DNA of 64,000 nucleotides. It comes from Saprospiraceae bacterium (GTDB lineage Bacteria > Bacteroidota > Bacteroidia > Chitinophagales > Saprospiraceae). The stretch is from the NCBI GenBank assembly GCA_019638455.1, contig JAHBTU010000002.1, positions 1,460,501 through 1,524,500 on the forward strand. The letters run 5' to 3'. Below the pieces are notes generated by a model, which saw only the letters and a list, made by a program, of their open reading frames with translations, was not told the DNA's origin and searched no databases. Shown here piece after piece: positions 1 through 7,770 of the stretch. A program made the translations under genes and the position numbers. The stretch's first letter is position 1, and each line of letters opens with the position of its first letter.

Positions 1-2341
1 TGATAAGGTATTCCTTTTCTCCCAAGTTGAACCTTATCGTGTCGAGTATGGTGGTGTCGTTGGGCGAGATGAGGTTGTTGGCAATCATCTCTGCCTTGTT
101 GACGGGGAGGACAAATTGTCGGGTCGGCAGGTGCGTATCGAAATCGCGTCCTCCTTGGGTAGGCAATTTGTGGTCTTCGCCAAGATACTTCAACACGTCC
201 GACAACAGCATCTCTCGTTCGCCGTTGGGGGCATAGAAAGGTGTTTGCACCCTTTTGTAACCCCGGATTTGCTCCTGCGGGATACTCATCTCGATGGCGG
301 GCGCGTCGTTCACCGCCCGGCGCAGCTGATTGATGTACCAGTCAACCGCGATAAGCGAAAGGTTCACCACGCGCACATCGGTTCGGATTCCTTCCACTTC
401 TTGGCAGTACCAAAGCGGGTAGGTGTCATTGTCGCCATAAGTGAAGATGATGGCGTTTTTGTCGCACGAATTGAGGAAGTTGCTCGCGTAGTCGCGGCTG
501 GCAAAGTGTTCGTGGCGGCTGTGGTCGTCCCAGTTTTGCGTCACCATGAGCAAGGGGGCGCTCAAAGCCACCAGCGTGGCTCCCACGCTTCCGATGGCTT
601 CCGAGAGCCGCAGGCGGGTGGTGAATAGCTCAAACAACGCCAGCACGCTCAGTCCAATCCAAATCGCGTAGGTAAAAAAGGAGCCAGCCAGCACATAATC
701 GCGTTCGCGGGGTTCGTTGGGCGGCTGGTTGGAATAGACGATGATGCCAATGCCCGTGATGATGAACAGCGCCATGATGGCCGCAAAATCGCGCGGGCTG
801 CGCTTGTAGTGGAAGAAAAGCCCTAAAAGGCCGAGCAGGAACGGAATAAAGTAATACTTGTTCCTTGCTTGGTTGTGTTTCTGGGCATCGGGCAATTCCT
901 TCTGATTGCCCAAGCGCATTTCATCAATGAAATCAATGCCCGATAGCCAGTTGCCCGAGCTGGGGTCCCACGAGAAAAAGCCTTGTTCGCCATTTTGGCG
1001 GCCAACAAAATTCCACATGAAATACCGTCCATACATCCAGCCCAGCTGGTATTTCCAGAAAAACTCGATGTTGTCGGCAAAAGTCGGTTCGCCCGTGGGT
1101 TTGTCAATCCATCGGCGGTAGAGCGCGGGCCGATTTTGCGAATAATCGCCCATGCGCGGGAAAAGGGTCTGACTGGCTGGGGGAAATTCGTAGTCCACCT
1201 TTTCATCCACCACCTCGTAGCGGTTGCCGACGCGCCCGTAGCGTTCTTTGGACTTGATGCCGATGGGCCGCGCATCGAAGTTCGGGCCGCGCAAGAGGGG
1301 GCGTTCGCCATATTGCTCCCGGTTGAGGTAGGGCAGCAGTCGCATGGGGTCGGAAGGGTCGTTCATGTTGATGGGAGGGTTAGCGTTGGCGCGTATGATG
1401 ACCATGCCGTATGAAAAATACGCAATGACCACCAAGCCAAGCCCCACCACCAAGCGTTGCAGCAGGCCGTTGCCTCTTTTCTCTGCCTGCCTGAGACCAA
1501 ACCAGATGGCTCCGCCAAATATCAGCAACACGGGTATGATGCCCGAATAGAACGGCAGGCCGAAACTATTCACCAAAAGTTTGTCGAAAAATGCCCAAAA
1601 TGCCGGAATACCTGCGATGATGAGTTTTTGAATGGCCACTATGAACACCACACCCACACCTGCTGCCACAAGCGTGCCCCACACCGTGGGTTTCTTTTCT
1701 TTTTTGAAATAATAAAACATGGCCAGCGCCGGGAACGTGAGCAAGCTCAGCAAGTGCACACCGATGGAAAGCGCCGTCGAGTAAAACGCGAACACCAGCC
1801 ATTTGTCCGACTCTGCCGTGTCGGGCAAGTTGTACCATTTCAAAGTGGCCCACAACGTCATGGCCGTGAAAAATGTGGACATGGCATACACCTCGCCTTC
1901 CACTGCCGAAAACCATATAGAAGTGGTGAACGCGGTGGTGAGGCCCGCCACCAAGCCCGCGCCCGCTACCGCGATGGCATGGCTGCCCTCAGGCTCGTGG
2001 CCCCGACCTTCCAAGGCCAATCGCGCGAGGATGGTCGTGCTCCAACAGACAAACATCGCCGTTGCAGCCGTGCAAAGCGCCGACATCAGGTTCACGGCGA
2101 AAGCAATATCGGCTGGATTGTTGGATAGGATTTCCGCAACCCATGTAAACAAGCGTCCCACAATCAGAAATACGGGTGCGCCGGGGGGGTGCACCACTTG
2201 AAGTTTGTATGCGCCCGAGATAAATTCGCCACAGTCCCACAGGCTACCTGTGCGTTCGGCTGCCATGCCCAATACGACGGCTGCGATGCCAAATACCAGC
2301 CAGCCTGCGATGTTGTTGAGTGTCTTGAAGGATAGGTTCAT
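1..2341 (-). CDS. DUF2723 multi-pass membrane protein (GT-C-like), 3' end cut by window edge
   Basis: The frame is open from an ATG at 2341 down to base 1, giving at least 780 residues without a stop. The N-terminus is hydrophobic, followed by the DUF2723 signature near residues 33-56 (SLWDCGEF, then VVHPPGAPVF), and by many membrane segments with short polar loops. A soluble-looking part follows (DNDTYPLWY, then YKRVQTPFYAPNGERE). DUF2723 proteins resemble GT-C glycosyltransferases; the human member TMEM260 is a protein O-mannosyltransferase. A role in lipid-linked sugar transfer to secreted proteins is therefore likely but inferred. A TAnnTTTG promoter lies about 65 bases upstream. The family is confident, the substrate unknown. 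Confidence 0.9.
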   Translation of the reverse strand, partial: MNLSFKTLNNIAGWLVFGIAAVVLGMAAERTGSLWDCGEFISGAYKLQVVHPPGAPVFLIVGRLFTWVAEILSNNPADIAFAVNLMSALCTAATAMFVCWSTTILARLALEGRGHEPEGSHAIAVAGAGLVAGLTTAFTTSIWFSAVEGEVYAMSTFFTAMTLWATLKWYNLPDTAESDKWLVFAFYSTALSIGVHLLSLLTFPALAMFYYFKKEKKPTVWGTLVAAGVGVVFIVAIQKLIIAGIPAFWAFFDKLLVNSFGLPFYSGIIPVLLIFGGAIWFGLRQAEKRGNGLLQRLVVGLGLVVIAYFSYGMVIIRANANPPINMNDPSDPMRLLPYLNREQYGERPLLRGPNFDARPIGIKSKERYGRVGNRYEVVDEKVDYEFPPASQTLFPRMGDYSQNRPALYRRWIDKPTGEPTFADNIEFFWKYQLGWMYGRYFMWNFVGRQNGEQGFFSWDPSSGNWLSGIDFIDEMRLGNQKELPDAQKHNQARNKYYFIPFLLGLLGLFFHYKRSPRDFAAIMALFIITGIGIIVYSNQPPNEPRERDYVLAGSFFTYAIWIGLSVLALFELFTTRLRLSEAIGSVGATLVALSAPLLMVTQNWDDHSRHEHFASRDYASNFLNSCDKNAIIFTYGDNDTYPLWYCQEVEGIRTDVRVVNLSLIAVDWYINQLRRAVNDAPAIEMSIPQEQIRGYKRVQTPFYAPNGEREMLLSDVLKYLGEDHKLPTQGGRDFDTHLPTRQFVLPVNKAEMIANNLISPNDTTILDTIRFNLGEKEYLI

Positions 2342-2403
2342 GTTTTCGTGTGTTTTATTGCCTTCGTCCGCCTTACACAAGGCTTCGGCGACAAAAAGAA
2401 GCG

Positions 2404-2432
2404 CAAAACTAAAAAAGTCCGCCCATCCCCAA
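2404..2432 (-). promoter_or_regulatory. Bacteroidota-type promoter for the DUF2723 gene
   Basis: On the minus strand TTG (2432-2430), an 18-base spacer and TAGTTTTG (2411-2404) match the Bacteroidota pattern TTTG-N19-TAnnTTTG. It sits about 65 bases before the ATG at 2341. Confidence 0.5.
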
Positions 2433-2462
2433 GTTATTTCGTCGTTACTGCATGCAAGTCAT

Positions 2463-3506
2463 CTATTTTTTACCCAACTGCAAAGACATGCCGAGCGAAA
2501 TCGCCCGCACCCGTGTGTCGTTTAGCCCGAATGTGTGTCTCACATACATGATGGGTTGCCATTTTTCCAGAAAAGAAACACGATACGACACACCCGCCAA
2601 AACACCTCGCTCCCTGTCAATGTCCTGTCGAGGGTCGGCAAACGTTGCGTTGGAAAAGGGGCTGGCCCTGTCGCCGCGATAGCTTCTTTGCTGCGCAAGG
2701 TCGAAGTAGAAACCAGTTGACAACGCCAAACGCTGTTTTTTATCGAGGAACACTTCGGGCACGAGCGCAAAAGAGGTGTTGAAATAATCATACACCCCAT
2801 GACGTGCGTAGCCGCCCTGCTCGGTGACAAAACGAGCTTGCACGCCGACTTGACGTCGGGCCACCCATAATTCAAAAAAAAGGCGCAGCGGTGTTTCTCG
2901 AAAAAGCAGTCCGGCTGAAAAAGCGATTTCCTGCCCCGGCAATCTTTGATGGGAGCTTTCGGTGAAGGCCACATTTTGCAATGCGAGAAATTCATGGGGC
3001 GAGCGATTGCCCGCAAACGTGCTCAGATTGGCACCTGCCGAAACCCTGAGCAGTATCTTCATGGGTAGCTGCTTGCGGCGAAAATCCACCTCCAATCCGT
3101 CGGCGCGAAAAGTAGCGTAGCTGCTGCCATGAAAAATCCAAGCTAGCTGCTGCGGCGTACCTCCTGGATTTTCATTTTGCCAGAAAATCTCATCGCCGCC
3201 AAGACGAGCAAGGCGAAAGACTTGTTCCTGACCATTGCCAATAGAATCGGCGCGAAGTGTCATGGACATCGCGCCTTCAAAGCTTGCAACGGTGGCCCGG
3301 CTTTGTTCAATCGTATCGCCGCACAGTATGGTAAAAGTTTGGTTTTCAAACGTGTTTTCGCCCGAATAGGTCCAAACCGAGTAGCAAGCGGCCGTGCGCC
3401 CCGATTGATACCAGATACCTTCAAGGTTTTTCAGTTCGGGAGCCAACTGTGCCGGGAGGGTGAGTGAGGGAAGGAGGCAAAGAGCCAAAAACGATAGTGA
3501 TTTCAT
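2463..3506 (-). CDS. Secreted protein: lipocalin-like N-terminal domain plus outer-membrane beta-barrel
   Basis: The 347-residue protein starts with a signal peptide (MKSLSFLALCLLPSLTLPAQ). Residues 22-145 look like a DUF6265-type lipocalin fold (LKNLEGIWYQ, then DSIGNGQEQVFRL, then EIFWQNENPGG). From about residue 150 the sequence alternates like an outer-membrane barrel of the PorT/OmpW kind, with DLAQQRSY and RERGVLAGVSYRVSF strands and a final strand ISLGMSLQLGKK. The combination suggests an outer-membrane protein with an extra small-ligand-like domain. No substrate can be named. It lies in the same direction as the DUF2723 gene, 121 bases upstream of it. Confidence 0.75.
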   Translation of the reverse strand: MKSLSFLALCLLPSLTLPAQLAPELKNLEGIWYQSGRTAACYSVWTYSGENTFENQTFTILCGDTIEQSRATVASFEGAMSMTLRADSIGNGQEQVFRLARLGGDEIFWQNENPGGTPQQLAWIFHGSSYATFRADGLEVDFRRKQLPMKILLRVSAGANLSTFAGNRSPHEFLALQNVAFTESSHQRLPGQEIAFSAGLLFRETPLRLFFELWVARRQVGVQARFVTEQGGYARHGVYDYFNTSFALVPEVFLDKKQRLALSTGFYFDLAQQRSYRGDRASPFSNATFADPRQDIDRERGVLAGVSYRVSFLEKWQPIMYVRHTFGLNDTRVRAISLGMSLQLGKK

Positions 3507-3585
3507 GCGAGAAAGCGGTTTGGTTCAACTTTCTCAATATCACGAGCTACAGGGCGCTTTCGTTGGGTGCTGGTTGAAAAAGGGT

Positions 3586-4833
3586 CTAAACAGTCAAAGC
3601 AGGCAGATAAGTCAAAATGGCTGAGTTGCGTTCTTGAAAAAGGTCATTGGCAACGCGGTGCAAATCAGCGGGTGTCACGGCGAGGTAAATGTCAACTTCT
3701 TCATTCATCAGCTCTGCCCGGTCAAGGATTTCGTAAAAAGCAAGGTTTTGGGCTTTGTTGAGCACACTCGTTTCTGAAAACACAACCGTGCTTTCAAAAC
3801 GGTGTTGGATTTTTTCCAACTCGCGCTGCTCGATAGGGTGTGTTTTCAGCAGTGTCAATTCTTCCCATATTGCGGCCAATGCCTCATCGGGTGTCACACC
3901 TACCGACGGGCGACCCTCGATGACCATCAAGCCGGGGTCAATGTTGCCCGTGATGTATGCGTCTATTTGGGAAAACAACTGGCGCTCTTTCAGTAGGCGG
4001 CGATATAGCCTCGACGATTGCCCTTGCGCCAATACGTCCGACAGCAAATCAACCGCATAAAAATCCGGGTGGAGCCGAGCAGGGGTGCGAAAGGCAAGGA
4101 AAACAGCCGGCACGGGCACGTTGGAGGAACGTACTTCTCTACGGCGTGGGACTTCTTGCGGAGGTTCGGGCACCAACTGATGGCTGGCGGCAGGGCCGGG
4201 CGGAATCGCCGCAAACCATTTTTCGGCCAGTTGGAAAGCCTCGCCCGCCCGCACGTTGCCGGCGATGGACAGCACGGCGTTGTTCGGTGTGTACCATTGT
4301 TTGAAAAACGAGCGGACATCGTTGAGCTCCGCTTTTTCCACATGCTCGGGCACGAGGCCAATGACTGGCCACCGATACGGATGCTCGCGATACATGAGCT
4401 CGGAGAGGTGGTGCCACGCATCGCCATAGGGTTCGTTGAGACAGGTTTCTTTAAACTCCTCGACCACGACCTTGCGTTGCACATCCAAAGCTTTTTTGGA
4501 GATATTGAGCGCCAACATTCGGTCGCTTTCGAGCCATAGGGCAGTCTCCAGGTTTTCGGCGGGCATTATTTCGTAGAAGGTCGTGTAATCATTGGTAGTA
4601 TAGGCATTGTTTTCGCCACCTGCACGCTGGAGTGGGTCGTCGAAATCGGGCACGTTTCTGCTGCCAGCAAACATAAGGTGCTCAAATAGGTGAGCAAAGC
4701 CTGTTTTGTCGGCTTGCTCGTCGCGCGACCCCACATAGTAGGTGACATTGACGGCTACAAGTGGCGTGGAAGTGTCCTCATGAACAAGGACACGGAGGCC
4801 GTTGGGGAGTATCTGGCGAGTGAAATGTACCAT
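3586..4833 (-). CDS. M16 family zinc metallopeptidase (insulinase-like)
   Basis: The 415-residue protein has the inverted zinc motif HLFEH (H48, E51, H52) in the context TGFAHLFEHLMFAGSRN. A downstream acidic cluster (VVVEEFKE, near residue 128) supplies the likely third zinc ligand. The second half has the usual inactive M16_C domain with GNVRAGEAFQLAEKWF and LLSDVLAQGQSSRLYRRL. Length fits a single-subunit M16B peptidase. No signal peptide is evident. Many Bacteroidota encode two M16 genes side by side, but here only one is present, so it may act alone or as a homodimer. Processing of peptides is likely; the target is unknown. Confidence 0.9.
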   Translation of the reverse strand: MVHFTRQILPNGLRVLVHEDTSTPLVAVNVTYYVGSRDEQADKTGFAHLFEHLMFAGSRNVPDFDDPLQRAGGENNAYTTNDYTTFYEIMPAENLETALWLESDRMLALNISKKALDVQRKVVVEEFKETCLNEPYGDAWHHLSELMYREHPYRWPVIGLVPEHVEKAELNDVRSFFKQWYTPNNAVLSIAGNVRAGEAFQLAEKWFAAIPPGPAASHQLVPEPPQEVPRRREVRSSNVPVPAVFLAFRTPARLHPDFYAVDLLSDVLAQGQSSRLYRRLLKERQLFSQIDAYITGNIDPGLMVIEGRPSVGVTPDEALAAIWEELTLLKTHPIEQRELEKIQHRFESTVVFSETSVLNKAQNLAFYEILDRAELMNEEVDIYLAVTPADLHRVANDLFQERNSAILTYLPALTV

Positions 4834-4865
4834 GTGGTTATTTGTCTTTCTTCTCTTGTGCTGTT

Positions 4866-5043
4866 AAGCCCAGATTAAAGAGGATTTGAACCTGTCCGTT
4901 GGCGAGGCAGGGATAGCCTTGATTGATTTGTATGACTTTCAAAGAATTGCGAGCGTCGTTCGTTCAAAACCACCTTGTCAGACCCTGCACTCAGGGGCTT
5001 GCCCTGCCAAGTGAAGCGGACGGGGCTGATTTGCGTTGACTAT
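4866..5043 (+). repeat. Dispersed repeat R1, copy A (about 178 bp)
   Basis: This stretch begins CCCAGATTAAAGAGGATTTG and ends GCGTTGACTAT. It matches the reverse complement of 56195-56374 over its whole length with scattered changes, and of 55832-55955 with a central gap. Its first 26 bases also form both arms of the hairpin at 31300-31370. It fills most of the 361-base gap between the M16 and TerC genes; the remaining 5044-5194 shows nothing recognisable. Confidence 0.8.
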
Positions 5044-5194
5044 CGTTGGCCTCTATTGGTTGAATGGTTTGGGGCTGCAAGTTGCACAGGGTTGCGAGGA
5101 TTTCCAATTGTGTGAAGTACTTGTATGGCGCTCTATTTGAGCGGGCATGACGCACCAACTGCGAGGAAAGCCACTAGGCAAATCAGTCAATTTT

Positions 5195-6265
5195 TCAGGA
5201 GAAAGACCGCCTATTTTGCGAAGGATGACCGGGATGATGCGCCCGAGGTTCTAGCGAAGGATTTTGTCTTAATCTTGGTTTTTGCTCATAATACAAGGGG
5301 GACAAGGCGTATCTGTCCTGCAAAATCAAGTTGTCGCGAAAAGTCGGACGAAGCATGGGGCCATTTTTCCAGTGAACATTGGCTCGTTGGCGCTCATCCA
5401 ACGGGCCGTCTTCCTCCAAATTGTTGGTGGCTGCTGGCCCAAGCTGGTCAATGGGGCTTGATGCCACACCCATGCCGTTGCTTGCGGTGTCGCTTTTCGG
5501 CTTGATGCTGGCTGGCCAGCCAAACAACCGTGAAGTGATGATGGGCACAAAGAAAAACCCAGCCGTCACTACGGATACAAAGAGATCGAACATCTCGCCT
5601 TCAAGCAGCATGACCATCCAATGGCCAGCAAAGAAGTGGCCCGGAAGTGACAAAAACAATTTAAGCCCCAGTATGCCAATGACGATAAAGGCACTTACCT
5701 CAAGGAACGGATAGCGCTCCAAAAGTTTCACGAACCATTGGGCCACAAAACGCATGGCGAGAATCCCGATGAACACGCCTATGCATATTAGCCAGATATT
5801 GTTGGTGAAAGCTACTGCCGCGAATACGTTATCGAGCGAAAACGCCAAGTCCATGATTTCCACCGCAATCACAGTCGCCCAAAACTGGCCAAAAAGACCT
5901 GTGGAAATTTTGTAAAACCATTTTTCCTCTTTCACCAGCACGTCGTCATCATGCTGCGGAGTGGCTTTCGTGCGGAAATAATTGTAGGCGAGAAATATCA
6001 AATAAAGCCCTCCCAATGGCTTGAGCCACCATATTTGTATGAGCCATGCCGCGAAAATGAGGCACAAGCCACGAAAAACGTAGGCACCGATGATGCCGTA
6101 GCGCAATGCCTTGGCGCGTTGGTGCTGGGGCAGGTCCATGACCATCGTGGCCAACACGGCGGCGTTGTCAACAGACAGGAGGCTTTCAATGATGATGAGG
6201 TTCAGTATGATAATCAGCGCGTTATCCCAATCAGCGCCGAGTATTTGCGACAGTAGTTCAGTCAT
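5195..6265 (-). CDS. TerC/YkoY family integral membrane protein
   Basis: The 356-residue protein has about seven membrane helices and the two family signatures ESLLSVDNAAVLATMV (residues 28-43) and MDLAFSLDNVFAAVAF (about 136-151), whose acidic residues sit inside helices. TerC relatives act in metal (notably Mn) export and tellurite resistance. From about residue 285 the chain turns into a polar, Pro/Arg-rich tail (DERQRANVHW to HPSQNRRSFS) not normal for the family. The gene start MTELLSQIL fits a TerC N-terminus. No metal-responsive riboswitch was seen upstream. Confidence 0.85.
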   Translation of the reverse strand: MTELLSQILGADWDNALIIILNLIIIESLLSVDNAAVLATMVMDLPQHQRAKALRYGIIGAYVFRGLCLIFAAWLIQIWWLKPLGGLYLIFLAYNYFRTKATPQHDDDVLVKEEKWFYKISTGLFGQFWATVIAVEIMDLAFSLDNVFAAVAFTNNIWLICIGVFIGILAMRFVAQWFVKLLERYPFLEVSAFIVIGILGLKLFLSLPGHFFAGHWMVMLLEGEMFDLFVSVVTAGFFFVPIITSRLFGWPASIKPKSDTASNGMGVASSPIDQLGPAATNNLEEDGPLDERQRANVHWKNGPMLRPTFRDNLILQDRYALSPLYYEQKPRLRQNPSLEPRAHHPGHPSQNRRSFS

Positions 6266-6454
6266 GTCAGGTCAATTCCGTTTGAAGGATTAGCATAACA
6301 GTTTTCAGAGCGTGTTGGGACGAGGAAGGTCGCATTTAGCCTCTTGAAAGTTGCAAAAATGACAATTTAAAGACATTTTCACAAACCAAGCAGGCGGTTG
6401 GCGCTCCCCTGAAGGCGAAGGCCAAACGCCTGCAAATTTCTTACCAATTCTAAC

Positions 6455-6970
6455 TTATTTTCGCTCTTGCGCTTGTTGCAACAGCGTCTCGGAATCTTTG
6501 AACAGCTGTTCCAGCTCTCGTTGGAGGGCTTCCTTGCGTCGTTGTTGGTCAGCCTCTTTGTCTGCCTTGGCTTTTTCGGCCTTAGGGTCGGCGCGTATGC
6601 CCTTTTTCGGAGAGGGGGCGGCGGAGAGTTCCCTTTCTCCCTGCTCGATGCTGTCCAACTCGGCCTTGAGCGAGGCTTTTCGCTGCTCCAACTCGTCAAG
6701 GCGTTTCAGGAGATTGGCATCGAGATATTGGGCCTGTTTGCGCACGGCTTGGTAGGCACCGCCCAATTTTTCCAAAGCCGTGTCGTACTTGCCCGCGTCA
6801 TACTTCTGCTTCTCCGACTTGACCAAATGGCTCACGGACACGACGACATCTTTCAGTTGCCCAAAAATCTTGCGCGACTGCTCTTTTTCTTCATTAGTGC
6901 CAAAGAAAAAGTTGTAGATAAGGATGCCCGCCACGAGCATCATGCCGATTTTGAGAATGAAACGAATCAT
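6455..6970 (-). CDS. Small membrane-anchored coiled-coil protein, function unknown
   Basis: I start at 6970 (MIRFILKIGMMLVAGILIYN), where a membrane helix begins at residue 3; an open stretch upstream has no such signal. The 171-residue protein has one N-terminal transmembrane helix (about 4-22) and then almost only charged helix: SVSHLVKSEKQKYDAGKYDTA and, from residue 75, long Glu/Lys/Arg heptads with a PSPKKGIRADPKAEKAKADK linker. It is probably tethered to the inner membrane with the coiled coil on one side. No family was recognised. Confidence 0.7.
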   Translation of the reverse strand: MIRFILKIGMMLVAGILIYNFFFGTNEEKEQSRKIFGQLKDVVVSVSHLVKSEKQKYDAGKYDTALEKLGGAYQAVRKQAQYLDANLLKRLDELEQRKASLKAELDSIEQGERELSAAPSPKKGIRADPKAEKAKADKEADQQRRKEALQRELEQLFKDSETLLQQAQERK

Positions 6971-7129
6971 GGCTTGTTTGTTTTGTCTGATAATTTTGGC
7001 AAACCTACACGAAAAAGTCCATTCGCAGAGAGGCAAAATGTGCGCGTGTTTCATCTGTGAGTCCCGCTTCCCCCGGAATAAGTCTTGACGAATAGTTGGG
7101 GCTTCATTTCTCATCAAAAGTTTTCACAT

Positions 7130-7489
7130 TCCCGGTACGAGATGATTGATAACGGCCTCACGACTTTCGCTGAAAATCCTGAGCCAGTACGCTCTGACTG
7201 TCACGCTTGGAGCGCCTCTCCAGTGTACGAATTTCTCTCGACCGTTTGTGGAATCAATCCCGGTTCGCCGGGGTTTGAGACGGTGCGCATCGAGCCGTTT
7301 TTGGGCGAGTTGGAGTTGGCCAAAGGTCAGATGCCGCATCCAAAAGGCATTGTCAAAGTGAATTTGCAAAAAAACTCGACCGGGGGACTGTCAGCGGAAA
7401 TCGAGCTGCCGGAAGGACTGGACGGCACTTTTCATTGGAAAGGGAAAGTGGTGGCGCTCAGAAGTGGGGCGCAGCGAATGGAGATGTGA
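7130..7489 (+). pseudogene. C-terminal remnant of a GH78 alpha-L-rhamnosidase
   Basis: The frame carries the end of a GH78-type catalytic domain: GLTTFAENPEPVRSDCHAWS, then FLSTVCGINPGSPGFETVRI, then a C-terminal beta domain (EPFLGELELAKGQMPHPKG). An in-frame stop lies at 7079-7081, so the several hundred residues that normally precede this part are missing. The remnant ends just before the tandem array at 7512-7770 and faces the GH65-like gene. It is best read as the leftover of a deletion in a plant-polysaccharide utilisation locus. Confidence 0.75.
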
Positions 7490-7511
7490 GGATGCGAATA
7501 AACCTGCCACC

Positions 7512-7770
7512 AAAGTAACGCCAACTTTTAGTTGGCCGCCAACCGGAAGGTTGGCGTTACTTTGCCGCGTCGCCAACCGGAAGGTTGGCGTTACTTTGCC
7601 GCGTCGCCAACCGGAAGGTTGGCGTTACTTTGCCGCGTCGCCAACCGGAAGGTTGGCGTTACTTTGCCGTGTCGCCAACCGGAAGGTTGGCGTTACTTTG
7701 CCGTGTCGCCAACCGGAAGGTTGGCGTTACTTTGCCGCGTCGCCAACCGGAAGGTTGGCGTTACTTTGCC
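7512..7770. repeat. Seven tandem 34-bp units, each with a perfect hairpin
   Basis: The core GCCAACCGGAAGGTTGGC starts at 7538, 7572, 7606, 7640, 7674, 7708 and 7742, always 34 bases apart. Each core is a 7-bp stem (GCCAACC/GGTTGGC) around GGAA, followed by GTTACTTTGCCGYGTC. Units differ only at one C/T site. At 7512-7526 a partial unit lies in opposite orientation. The last unit supplies the final codons and TAA stop of the GH65-like gene (stop at 7761-7763). Because 34 is not a multiple of 3, frames rotate through it, so open frames across it are not genes. Confidence 0.95.

Noticed and set aside
7538-7770. Possible CRISPR array
   Set aside because: Regular 34-bp period, but no unique spacers: the whole unit repeats, and no cas gene is near.
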